A stretch of DNA of 64,000 nucleotides from positions 13,480,194-13,544,193 of the forward strand of contig NC_066852.1 of NCBI RefSeq assembly GCF_001640805.2, in the 5' to 3' direction. The notes under the pieces are model-generated. The model made no database searches and was not told the origin of the DNA. It worked only from the letters and a program-made list of their open reading frames with translations. This DNA is from Lates calcarifer. Taxonomy: Eukaryota > Chordata > Actinopteri > Centropomidae. This document shows, piece after piece, positions 13,569-26,290 of this stretch (positions are counted from its first letter, which is position 1; each line of letters starts with the position of its first letter). The position numbers and the translations under genes were made by a program.

Positions 13569-13979
13569 TAAGGTGCTATGTGTAAGTTTTTGCTACCGCT
13601 AGATTCAGTACAATTTTAGCATCAACATACTTACTAAGAGCTTCAGCCATTGTTTCATTTACAAGACAAGAGGTTATATTGGACTGAGGGCAGACTGGAC
13701 ACTTCAGTGACTCACTATTGCAAAGTAGTATTATGGGATGGGATGCGCCACTTAGCATGCTGGTTAGCATTTTTTTTTTTTTTACAATAACTGCAATGGG
13801 TTGCTTACAATTACTGCTGTAAGTGCTGGTTAGCATACTAACTTCAGAAAAGAGAAAGAGGTTTCTGCTGGAGACGGCTCTTTGTGAGTAAAGGAATGAA
13901 GTTTGATGCCGAACTCACAGTTTATTCTAGACTGATGAGTAAAGTTAATACTGAAAAAACAAACATTTAGCATCTTTAA
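13569..13979 (+). mobile_element. MITE-like element, copy 2
   Basis: The left end, TTAAGGTGCTATGTGTAAG, and the right end, whose reverse complement starts TTAAAGATGCTAAATGT, are imperfect terminal inverted repeats, and the roughly 410-bp body has no coding capacity. Motif GCTGGTTAGCAT occurs twice inside (near 13760 and 13825), on either side of a poly-T run and the palindromic arm at 13780. This fits a non-autonomous DNA transposon with a flanking TA or TTAA duplication. The superfamily is not determined. Confidence 0.5.
13780..13825 (+). repeat. Inverted repeat arm 1
   Basis: This roughly 45-bp arm is the exact reverse complement of 14502-14547, with about 680 bp between the arms. It lies inside the MITE-like element at 13569-13979 and contains ACTGCAATGGGTTGC at its centre. 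Confidence 0.8.
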
Positions 13980-14501
13980 CACTGCACATCCTGAAGAACA
14001 CCTGATAGTTTTTAAATATTTTGTATGCAGGTTTATGCATTACAAACCACTGCAGCTCTCACTGTTCACCTTAAAAGCTGAAAGGACCAAATCTTGGGAT
14101 CAAAACATGCATCCAGTATGTCATGGTGTATCTTAAGTATGTATTTTGTATCCCCATTATTGTCCTTTTTTCCTGTTTGCATTGTAACATCCTAAGATAC
14201 CTCACACTCAGACATCATTTCCCATCAGTAGCCTTGTGGAAAGCAAGAGTGTCTCTATTTAAAAAGTATTATTCAACAGAGAGTTACATAAAAAGCTCCA
14301 AACAGGAGTCAGGCCTCGCAACTGAATCATCAGCTCAGTCATCATGTCAAACAACGATCCTCTGGCTCTTACAGCACTTTATGACATTTTTCACAATCCA
14401 AAAAGACTCATACGCACCTAAATACAGACAGAAGTATCACTTAGATGAGTATTAACACATTTTACTTTCTGCATTAGTGTATGGACACATAGAAATGTCA
14501 A

Positions 14502-14547
14502 CACTTACAGCAGTAATTGTAAGCAACCCATTGCAGTTATTGTAAAA
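14502..14547 (-). repeat. Inverted repeat arm 2
   Basis: This is the reverse complement of the arm at 13780-13825, without mismatch over about 44 bases by eye. It sits outside the inferred MITE boundary, so it is probably a fragment of a second copy in opposite orientation or of a larger foldback element. Confidence 0.8.
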
Positions 14548-14682
14548 GAAAATGTGTCAGGTTTAGCCTCAGTAATGGTACATGGATTGTGATTACACAT
14601 CAAAAGACGGTCAGAGGACAAAAAAGTAACAGAGAGTAAAAAAAAACATTTCATTGTCACAACATTTTAAAGATCACAGACG

Positions 14683-14683
14683 A

Positions 14684-14716
<33 letters not shown>

Positions 14717-14721
14717 TATAT
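14683..14721 (+). repeat. (AT)n microsatellite
   Basis: About twenty AT units with one interruption (ATGTAT). On the reverse strand it creates a spurious run of Tyr-Ile codons. Confidence 0.9.
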
Positions 14722-17700
14722 GAATAATGCACAGATATTCAACTTAGCTATATGCACAGTTTTCTTGTGTCTCCATGTTGAAAATGAAATATTTTTTCCC
14801 TCTGAATGCAGTGTTTGACCGCTGTGGTTCCTGTTCATATTTTGGACTCTGGAGCGATGCATCCAGCCAGCTGTTTGGCTTTGAGAGGTAAGTTGCTGCA
14901 TAAAATGCTGCCATCTACTTTTATCTAAATAGGTTGGTGAGACCTGCCAGCAGCACTCTCACACTTTTACCAGTTTATTAGGCACACCTGAATGATTTTT
15001 CTCAATCTGTATCATTTGAACCTGATTTATAAAGAAGTAAATGTGACTGGATTATTGGTGGTGATGATAAGAACAGAAAGTAGCATCTGTCTTAACTTTG
15101 TAAGCTTTCTCAGGAAATGCAAACTCCAGTGAGTTTGGTGAGAGTCAATACATTATTTAAAGTATAAAGTCATTCCAACAAATGTTTATAAAAACCACAG
15201 TCAGTAGTACAGTGTTTGTTGGGATAAAAGTTGGCCTGGTGACAGAGCTGGTTTAACAAGCAATGAAGTAATGGAGCCAACAAACGCAGCTCCGACTTTT
15301 TGCAAGTTTGCAAGTTTTTGCATGTAAAGAAAATATAACACACTAAGCATGAAAGCTTTGTTTAGCCAAGCCAAGATAAGAATATGTCATTTGGTGTCGG
15401 GGGTGATGGGGTAAATTTGGGTCATGAGGTCTTTACATTTAGAAGTATCAGATAGGAGAAGCCCACAACTGCAAGAAAATCCAACCCAAATTGCCTTAAA
15501 TGGTCATAGACCACACCCATATGAAGCCCAGAGACATGCTGGCTGTTATTTGTTTTTTAATATTTGTACACAGAGGAACAAACAGGAATTTGAAGTTGCT
15601 GTGCATCAGGTGAGTGGAGCACAGAGGCTGGATTCTGTCTGTCCCCGTCCTTATATGCAAAAACAAACAAATTGTTTAGTATTTTAATCATCAAATTTAT
15701 TTGTTAATATGTTGAGTCTGTCAATTTCAAATACAAAACAAGTCCAGACATTTATATATTTCATGGCCCATTTTCTAAGAAGCCCATACAGTGAAGTCAT
15801 TACAGACCAACACTTTGAAGATCTAACTTACATTAGTATGTCATTTCATTTTTACCAGCGCCCTCTGCAGGCTGTTAAAATCACCAGTGCAGGGAGACTT
15901 CCCCACACACTGATAACTGTCACCTATAAATTAGATTTAAATTTAATATACTCACTATTTATGAGGTATTTATTAAATACAATATTAGTAATATAAGTAA
16001 TAACATTTCAATAAAGTTTAAATAGTTTAAATGTGGTTTAGTTCAAATGTAATGAATACATGGCTTCTACAAAAATAAATGATATCAGAGTTCAGTTTCA
16101 TGAGATTAATCCCAGAATGCAAACTTTCCTCTTCTGTACATTTTCATCACTAGCAAGCAGCATCATTTTATTTCCTAAAATAACGTTTCAATGAACAAAG
16201 TTGCTACATTTTCATCCTTTTGTCAACAGGAGCTCAACTACAGTTCAGCATTTTAACTTAGAGCCATTTTGTTTTGGACATGTCTTTTCTTTTATGTTTG
16301 CTAAAATCACACAGCAACATTAAATTACATCTGAACAATGAGCTCATATTAGTTTTGTGTTTATTGTGCTGTTGTTGTCTTCCTCCTCCCTCCACAGCAC
16401 TTTGCAGACTGTTGGTAATGATGGAAGAAAAGGATGAGAAATTGCTTATCTTGCCATCTCCATTTCAGCCACAGTTGGTAAGACTAACTTTGTGCTCAAG
16501 TTCAGGATATTTAGTGTTGTTTTGTCCCAGTGATGTTGGGGGTCATATGCAGGCAGGGAGCCATTGACAGGGGTAGACTTAGTATCGCCTCCCAGCAGCT
16601 GCCTCTGTTGTCTGCAGCTGTGTCAGGAGTCCCACTCCTCAAACTTTAAACTCTTCTCTTTGCTGTTTAATTTAGATTTTGGCTGAACTTTAATAATTTT
16701 GTGGAATAGTCTTGGAAAAGAAATCAGGAATTACCACATTATATTTTCCATTATTTTATTTTTCTGTCTGATCTTTTAAATTAAACAGGATATATACATA
16801 TGATTTAATCCACCTAAATTTGGATCGGTTTCTTCCTTCCATAGCCTTTGAATTGTTCACTTGGTCTTACATTTGTTTTACGATATGACAATTTTCATAA
16901 TCATAAATTGTACTTTGAATTTTTATGCACACTTTTTCATATATGACTCATCTAAAATAGACACTGTGTCAGTGTGTTTTCACCTACAATAGAGAAATCA
17001 AAAACTGAGTGGCTGAGCAGTCACTTATAGTTATTACAATATGACTTTAAAGTACTTTAAATGGCCATGAATTTGTAGATAGTTAAATCTTAGTCTGTTA
17101 TTTAATATTTTCAGTGATCATAATCTTTCAGTCCACACATTCAGAAAAAAACTGAACACAATCACACATTTTTGGAAACTGATTTAAATACTTGGATTTA
17201 TTTATTTTTAAAAAATTTTTTATTGTTCATTTATAATAAATATTTTTGACCAAATGTTTTATCTTGAAAGATTATCTTCCACTTCATCTCTGCAAGGTTA
17301 GGGGTTGTGATCATTTAAATCTATACTATTAGATATTTTTTTGAAAATCCATAGTCTCATCTTTCAAAACTTAAATATTAAACAATTAAATACATATTAT
17401 TAACTATATCTATATGGGATTCCTCAGGTTTTCACACTCTTAACATTAAACACAAATTCACATTGGTGAATTACAACAAGTGATTATCTAAAATTCACCC
17501 TCTGTTGACAATTACAGCAATGTTAAATTAAACTGAGAAAGTGATTCTTATAGATTATTTTCAATTTTCTCATTTAAAGCAGATATTGTCAGTGAATTAC
17601 TGATTGAATGTAACCTTTTTCTAACAAACGGAATTGATATTTCAGGTTTAACAGACACTTGTTTAGGAGGAGGATTGATGGCAGGCTTATCTTCCAGATG

Positions 17701-17829
17701 TTTTAAATGATGTGCATGCATTTATGTGTGTGTGCATGCGTGCGTGCGTGTATGAGGCAAAAGTCTAAATGTGCATGTTTTTAATCAGTCCTGGTATAAC
17801 CTCTTGAAGCACAGAGAAATGGCAGAGGC

Positions 17830-18320
17830 ATTAAAAACATAAAAGGGAAAAAGGGCAGTAATGAATTTAGAGGAAAATGGACATTAATGGTATTAGCATT
17901 ACTCATGTTCCATATAACAAATTATTGGAAATTTGACAAGCACACCAAATTATCTCCTCATGCCTGACGGGAGTGTGGTGAAGTCCTCTCTACCTGCTGA
18001 GGAAAGACAATTTCTGCTCATTTTACTATTTTTAACAATAGAACCAACCCATTAAGACAAATTAATGTCATTATCAAGTCTCTATGAAAATGACAAATAC
18101 CACCGTTTCGAGCAGCTTTAGAGGCTATTGACAATAATGAAATTCGCTGTACAGGTACTGAAAAGAAACACTCCAAGTAATTATTTTCTAGTAGCTTGTT
18201 TGTCTGCCATCCGTTCATTTGCTTTCAGCTCAATTATCTGACTCTGTGAGCATGTGGAGGCGCATAGTGCTCTGCGGCCCACAGAGCGAGGGCCCTAATT
18301 GGGCAATTACCGTTCTGTTT
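17830..18320. promoter_or_regulatory. Candidate conserved non-coding element
   Basis: The segment has repeated ATTAAT, GTAATGAATT, ATTAGCATTA and CCTAATTGGGCAATTA-type cores, no simple repeats and no open frame. The palindromic CCCTAATTGGGC region near 18291-18303 resembles a paired homeodomain site. This is a composition-based guess. Confidence 0.22.
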
Positions 18321-19929
18321 CGGGGCTTTTAGCTCCAGTGGAGAGTGGAGGGAGACCGCGGTGTGTAAAACCATGAGGACCTTACATGCACAAAACCACA
18401 CATATACACTGTTTAAACAAAAACAAAACCCCACGTCCTCCGTACACATAACACAGGCCTATATGTATGGTGCGGCTTTAGTGCAGCTTGTGCAACAAAC
18501 ACTAAAAACATGAAAAGTGACAGGAGCTACAGGCCACAACACAGTCATTTCAGCGACACATAATGCAGGTGCAGCACTGAATTATGTGTATTGTAACTTT
18601 TCAAACATGCGATTATGTCATTGCAGGGTAAGCTATCTCATGTACATATGCATCCTTCCAGGTTTCCCTTTAAACAGCATCTCATCTGAGTAACCACTGG
18701 CTATAAATAGCTGAGAGTACTTACTGTATAACCCTGCTGAGGTTTTTTTGGGGGGGGGCTGAGGTAGCAGGGTTGCAGATGGTGTATAGTGACTGCAGGG
18801 TCAACAGTAGGTACCACTTAAAAGTGTTGTGCATCATCAGAAAGCTGGAAATGGCAAGATTCATTTCAGAGCTTAACGGTCAGGTTTCAACAATACTGTT
18901 GCTGTTTGCAGTCGTTTCAACTGGAGGTAAAAAGTCAAGGAAGTCTGTGATGGATTCCTCTGTCACCATGTCATTCCCACACAACCTTATGGACTCTGTA
19001 GTGTCAGGAATAAATTAAAGGAAAAACCAGAATAAATGAGCAGAGAAATAAAACAAACAGGCACTTCCACACAGAGGCTAAGTAAATGGTTTGATGAGTA
19101 TAAAAGTGTGTGAATCATATGCCTTCACAGTCACTACTTCTCAACCGAGCTGAGTGCCTATGGAAGACTTCATCCCAGTTTGTTAGTTAACACTCTCCAC
19201 CACCATCATCAAAACAACAAATGAGGGAATATCTTCTGGAAGAACAGTGGTCATCCCTCCAATAGTGATCAATAGGCACCTTAATTTGGTGTTGTGTTTG
19301 TTTACTCAGTCGCAAAACACAACAGAACCAATCAGTGCTTTGTTGGTGGGATTAAGAATGGGGATCTTCTTGTGCCAGAGCCAGAAAAGTGGCCCAAAAA
19401 ACTAGTTGACACAACTTTACAAGCTGTTGTTGGTTAACTTACAGAAGTAGAAAAGTACAAAAATATATGTGTAACAAAACATTAGGTTGGCCTCTCCTTT
19501 AGGTACTGCTATTGCATCCACGTTGACTGGAGATGACATCTACAGCACTGATATGAAAACAAAATGGTGATCCAGTCTGATCAGACCAGAGAGATCCTGT
19601 GGATTTGTTCAGAATTTACATGTCTCAAATTTCTAACAGGGTCAGCTGGAGAAGTATTCAGCAGCTCCTGCCTTAGAAAATAAAACAATTTCAACAGATT
19701 TTGCTTGATTATGAAATCAAATATTATGAATAGTATAAAAATGCAGTTTAACATAATCAAATTAAACTACATTCTGGCTTCATGGTCTGTACAAATCTCC
19801 ATGTGTACAGATGTTGATTATGTTTGGGACACAGATGCTCTGGTATCTGTTGTAATGTGCAAAAACAGGAGCAAAATTCTAGACTTTAAACCAGTGAAAT
19901 AAAAGTTGGCACCTCAACCCCCTTCCCTT

Positions 19930-20380
19930 CCCATCTCACCCTCCTCCTCACTAATTTTCATATTATCCCTGCGCTGTGTGCTCTCCCCCTCACTTTAACA
20001 TTCTGTCACGCGCTCCCTGGATCATGTAGCTTGTGTTAATTAAACCCTCTTTCAGATCATTTTCTTGCTCAAGTGGCCTCAGTGCAGCACCCATTAGGCA
20101 GAAAGCTCTGTTATCTGAATTTCCAAATGTAGCTCAACATTTATTAAAGTGAAATTCATCCAGTAATTGCCCGCCTCGGTATGCCCCATGTCTCCCTCTT
20201 ACCTCCAGGGCCACCTGCTCAGAGACACCTCCAACTATTTACCAGCATGACGCAGGGTAATTAGACCTCTCTGACCCCGTCCACTAAGAGCCCCATAATT
20301 GCGTTAATAAAAAAATTAACAGCAGCAGCATGAGGATCATTATGTAAAAATACCCGGTAATGAAGCATTAGCCTTGATTT
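19930..20380. promoter_or_regulatory. Candidate conserved non-coding element
   Basis: The segment is rich in TTAATTAA, GTAATTGC, GGTAATTAG and CATTAG cores, with alternating CT-rich patches and no coding frame. It has the texture of vertebrate enhancer DNA. Only cross-species alignment can confirm this. Confidence 0.22.
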
Positions 20381-21742
20381 TATTTGGATTAAAAACAGCT
20401 ATAGGTATTCAAAGGTTACAGTGTCTACTAAAACAATATCAGAGGAGAAAGTTGTTTTTTTTTTTCCTTTTCATTAAAACCTGGTGTAATTACATGACAT
20501 ATAGTCACACAGCTCAGAGGTAAGACGTCAGCTATAGAGCAACAACCCTGGAGTGTCGGTGTCTTCTTCATCTCACTTCAGCAGGAAGGAAACTTCCTGT
20601 CAGAGGTTCCAGTTGCTTCCAGTTCCTGCTGTACTAACAAGCAGAAAGAACTTAAAAAAAAATGCAACATCAGGCCCAAGCATGATAATTTTGCATGTTA
20701 CAACTGGGGCAACTCCATTTGCCATCCCCAGCAATGCTTCATCTTTCATTGCTGCAGAAAGTATCTGATCCCTTTAATGTCTGAACTCTTAAAGGGGCAG
20801 ATCAGATATTTTAACACATGGTGCCACAGGTTACTAAGTGATGGTGAACAGCAGACAAAAATTTTGAAAAGAACCAAACAAGGCCAAGGCAGCTGTATCC
20901 TCTCTCAATATATTGTGAGCAACTGTTTCCCAACAGCATCAGGTGGAGTCACAGGACGAAGAGATTCATTCATATGAGATGCAGAGATGGAGGCCATTCT
21001 TTGCCTGGTCCATCTATTAACACAGTTTGGTTTTCAATAGCCTGTGCTTTATTTTCTTTTTCAAATTTGAGCTAACCTGCACCACATGACTCAGTCCACT
21101 TTTTTTTTAGAATGACTAAATAAAATCACATCCTGTTGTGAGAGCATCCTGTCACAGCTTTGTGTCCATGATTTGCAGATTAATTGAAAATGAAAACAAT
21201 GGTTTTTGACTTTTGCAGTAATTATTTCTAAATTTAATGGTGAGATGGTGTCATAAAGCATTATAATTTTCTTATTCCATCCCAGAAATACACTAATAAT
21301 CAAAACATCCTTATACTTAGACTTACAGTTTCTCAAGAAACAGAAAAATCCATTTTCTCATTAGTTGTGTTGGGTTTAGGTGGAGAAATTATCAGGTGTG
21401 ATCATGACTATATGAACTTGACAGGCACACATACTGTTTTCTAAGAGATGCTTTAAGATAATCATCTATATAGTGACATCCTATGGGCAAATAGTGCAAC
21501 TGCAGTTGATGTAGTTACAGAATATGCTGTCAGCCTGTTTAACTACTATTAACCTAATGATACATTAGTGATACACTGTTGTGATCTGCAGAGACTGCTG
21601 CATGAAATGTTAGGATTGCACTTCAGATCTGTTGTTATATCTTTGAGTCACAAAGTTATGCAGAGTTCTGTCACACTTACTGTGCTCCAGCATTTCAAAA
21701 AGATGAGGTGTGGTCAACTTTCTCAGAATAAGTCCTTGGTCA

Positions 21743-21746
<4 letters not shown>

Positions 21747-21775
<29 letters not shown>
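21747..21775 (+). repeat. Poly-T tract
   Basis: A run of about twenty-nine T, followed by CCACAGCACACTG. No retroposed body was recognised on either side. Confidence 0.85.
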
Positions 21776-24700
21776 CCACAGCACACTGTGATAGAAATCT
21801 CCTCTTTGAACGCATATTCACTACATTAAGCTCAGTTTTAACAAGACTAAGCTGCATGTCCTCCTGGTTAAATCCTGTTGTCCCCATGACCATCTAAGCT
21901 TTCTTCTGAGAGGTTCAGCTGGGACGTGATGAGCTTTAAGTTGCATTTTCTTTACGTACCTGGTAATCAATTCTACCTGTAGCTAAATACCTATAGCTTT
22001 TTTTCTAATCCAGATAAATGTCAAGACTAAAGCTTCATTAGCATATGAAGCTATTTAGACATAATGATCCCCCCGCTTCATTTAACATCAGTCCTGCAGA
22101 TCACCACAGGCTGCCTGTGGTTTTCTCACATCAAACAGCAGCGCTCCATCACCAATGCTCCACCTAGGAATGTTTCCTCTTTCCAGTGGTTCTGCAAAGG
22201 TGGAAACCTCCCCACTCCAGTGAAAAAAAAAAGCCATTCCCTATTTTCTCTCATAACCCAGAAAGTCATCCTTCATTTGAAAAAAGAAATTGATATTTTT
22301 GTTTTGTTGCTGTGGATAGTTTAAGGAAGACAGAGGGTTGTCACAAGACAACGGTCCTCAGTCAGGAAAAGGTGCTGAATACCAGTATTTCCCCCCTGTG
22401 CTGTTTCTCTAATATGCTGCTGCTGCTGATGGGAAATCATGTTGTTGGCCTTTTTTTGCCCTCACTTTGCACCTTTCTCTCTCATGCTCAGTCATCATGG
22501 TGAGGGGAACCCAGCAGATGAGGAGCAGAGGGAGAGTTCACAAACGCTACAAAAGCCTTTCCATCGGTTACCTGTCAGGTTTCATATTGTTTATTAAATT
22601 ATTTTAATAGTTTAATAGTTACTAAAGCTTTTAATGCTCTTTACCAGCCTGTTTGACATGCCTGCAATGTATAAACTAGGATGGCATCAGTCTTTAAAAT
22701 GTTCCAAAGTCTGGGACAGAGACTTTTGTTTTTATTCTCCAAGTCACATGAGTATTCTGCCCGAGGATCTGAGAGGAACATGCCTCTCTAATTTGGCTTT
22801 TGATTAGAGTTTGTTCTTACTGCAATTTGTCTGCTATTTATCTATTTCATTTTTATTATCTCTTTTTCTCTAGTGCTTAATATTTGTGCTGTTGTATTAT
22901 CAGCTTGTCAGTCCTCTGTAAAGCACTTTGAAAGGTGCAAACAAATAATTTTAAGTGGCTGATGTTTTGTTGAGTCCATCAGAAGGACACATGGCTCTGA
23001 ACATGCAAAGTCTTGTGACTGCTGTTGTTGACAATAACCTTTTTTCCTTACTTTTACTGCCTAATTATTGACCAAAAACTGACACATTATGATAGATGAT
23101 GATTAGATCCTGACATCAGCTTCAGACACAGGCTTTTATTATTAAAAATCGAATGTATCCTCACAAGTTGTGAGTATTTTAGATATTTACCATGATGGAG
23201 TTGTCTGCCTGCCGTGGCCACTTTATCTCAAACCCTTTAGAAAATCCCACAGAATGCCAGCAGCTGAAGTTACAGACAAGATTAATGTGAGGTCAATAAC
23301 AATTAGTTTCTCATTTTGTCTGTTGTAAATGTATCTCTTTTTATTTGTACCTTTGTTCAGGGACAACACTGTTCCCTGTTCAGCTCCTTTGGTTAAAGGC
23401 TTGAATAGAGAGCTGGGCCGTGGCCTCACTCATTACCAACTGGTCCTGTTAGTATTTACAGCATCATGGTGGGTTGACCTCACAGTATTCATAGCTTCAC
23501 ACCTCACACCCCATTCACTGTTAGAAAATAAACACGGCTGCGCTGGCCCCCGAAAAGGAACCGTTCCCTCTGAAAAGATACAGAAGGTTTTGTGGCTTAA
23601 CTCAACTTTTTTGTTGGTTTGTGGCAACAATGCAGGATGCTGCACAAGGAAGCAGAATCCCAACACTAATGAGGAAATGAGGAACATCGCCCTTCCCGTC
23701 TTGAATGCTCTTTCGGGCATCTTTTTATCTCTGATCGGTCGACCGTGCACAATCATCCACCTGCTACCTCTAAATGATGGACGTTTTTTTGTTTGGATTC
23801 CTTCCTAAAAGAATTTAAATGTGTTTTCAAACATGTGCACTTTGTGGCCTGACAACATGGAAAGTACTGCCAGGCCACTGGGGTGCTGGATTGTTGTGTT
23901 TGGCAGCCTAACATAAAGTTATTTTATCAACCAAAATAAAAGCTTACAGAATAATACACAGCCTGAGCAAGTCTAGACAATTGGGATACAAAGCACGGTA
24001 TAACTGCATAATTTTTTAGGTTTTATGTCTTAAAAAAACAGAAAGACACATGCAGTGATTTAAGTATCCAATGTAGAGCTTAACACTACCAAGTTAATAA
24101 ATATAGAGATAAGTGGAAATAAACTCAATAAAGCCACAGTGCATCATGTGTGAACTGATTTCTGGCTGTATTGAGAGCAAATGCTGTGCTGAGCCTCAAG
24201 CCTCACACTGAAGTAAGCATGTGAGAAGACACCTGTGTTGCGAGCAGGTGATGGTGCTTTATTTAAAACAGTTGTTTAAAGACACTCCACTCCATTGCCT
24301 GACGCTGAGGTTAAAGCCACAGAAGAAAAGCAAAGATTAGACTCTCTTTATGCTGATCGGCATTAAACATATTAATCTTTTGCTGTTCATTTGACCGTAA
24401 AATCTCTGGGACCACTGTTTCTAAAGACCAATGAGTTGGAGCTTATCACTTATAACTCGCCCTCGTGGAAAGTTTTGCTGACATTTGGAGTTCAGCAAAT
24501 GTGATGAAAATTGCGATCCCAGTGTTTTACAGTCAACTTTGAATGAAAAAATACGATACAGTTTTAACATTTTCCCATATTTTGAAACATCTAAGTTAAG
24601 CTAACAACAATAGCCTCTTCATTCAAGCCTCTAAAAAGGGGCTTTTCCTTTGATGGCCAGGCCCAGAGAAACAATTCTGTCAGACCCCCAGCCTCAGCAA

Positions 24701-26194
24701 AGGCCTACAAAGGCCCATTCCTGAAAGGAGGAGTTCTGAGAAATAATAGAAAAGCAAATGTTGAGAAATGAGAGCTTAGAAGACTAGAACATTTTATAGA
24801 ATGTGTAAGGATAGTATTAAATGCAACTCCCAGGAGAGAATTTGAAAACAAAGGCCAGCAGAGAGGGGTATCAGCTGAGGTCAAATTGTGTCAACCTGAG
24901 TTATGTTCAGATGAGTGCACTGAAGTTGACCTGTGTACCAAGTGTAAGCCTGCACCGGCCTGTTTAAAAACCTCGCTTTCTTTCCAGTTCCTTGATGTCA
25001 GTATATCTCCAGTGGGCCATGTGCTTTTAGTTGACAGCCTCCCGGTTTGACGACATTATTTTTTCACAGCCACCCATCGGTGAAAGCGTCCCCAAGATGG
25101 GCCACATTTGTGAAATGCCACATTTGTGATCTGGCAACAAATTAGGCTATTCATAAATTCAGAACAATGACAAGAATTCCAGTGTTCAGAGTATAACTCT
25201 CAAAAGCCTGTTTCAGTGAATGAGCACAGACATAAATGACTGCGTCCTTTCTGTATGACTAGAGCTTGAAATTGTTTTGAATCTTTGTACAATTTGTTGA
25301 TGTGATCCAAAAATTAACATTGCGTTTAGATCCTTTATAAAACTGAACTGAATTCCCTCAATAAAGAAGAGTGTTGTGATACCGCAGGTATAGCTCAAAC
25401 AAATTTTTTAGTCAAGCAAATCTTTTTTCAAACCTTGTATCGGACTCACACATCAGCACAGAAAATGACTTACATTGACAACAGATGTATTTTGAATTCA
25501 AGTTTGTATTAAAATACACATTATGGTACTGCTACTGTTAATAGCACATCCCTCCAATTATAGTATCAGCTCTGTCACCTGATCATGGAGACAGCTGATT
25601 CAACTGCCAAACACAGAGGAAACACCTGGGAAATGGCAGATATCTAGTATGCTGGAAGCGCTGGCTTGCGGACAGGGTTTTTATTTGGGATAATTTAACT
25701 GATGATATCTCATTATTCTAATGGTCATGTATAAAAATGTTAAATACGCTTAGATGCTCTTATTTGTTGCTACCTTGGCCCTGAGAGGAGATGAGGGCAG
25801 CTTGTGTGGAATATTTGGCAGCAGATTCAGTTAGAAAAAACTGCATAGCTTACTGGTCTCATGAGAAACTGTGATGATGCTGAAGTGAAAGATATTAGCA
25901 CATGAAAAAAAAGTAGTCTCTCGAGTACTGGAAAAATATATGTCCATATGAGCTATCCTTTGTTCTACAGAATATAAATTATATGCTGTTTTACACTTAA
26001 TGTTTTCTGTTATGGGAGGGGTTTAATTTCCCCATGGGAATGCAAGCTGGATCTTAAAAGGTAAATGGTGCCATTAATGAATGGATCACTGAGCGCTAGG
26101 TTTATGTAGCAAAACATCACATAGCAGGCGACTTTTTTCAGACTATAACCAATACACTGTCATTTCTGAAATGACAGAGGCTAAAACAGCTGCT

Positions 26195-26290
26195 GGTAGG
26201 TTTTGTTACCTGTGGATAAAGCTAGGCTAGCTGTTTCTCCCTGTTTCCACTCTTTGTGTCAGCCATCTGCTGGCTGTAGCCTCACGTTTA
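26195..26290 (-). repeat. Dispersed repeat fragment, reverse copy
   Basis: The reverse complement carries GTGGAAACAGG and AACAGCTAGCCTAGCTTTATCC, which align with the repeat at 10322-10395. A further partial reverse copy (CTTTATGCTAAGCTAACGG) lies near 33317-33337. Confidence 0.45.

Noticed and set aside
23329..23808. 159-codon open frame, the longest in the gene-free block
   Set aside because: A frame of this length is expected by chance in 64 kb of six-frame sequence; it has no domain, no exon partners, and a long antisense frame overlaps it.
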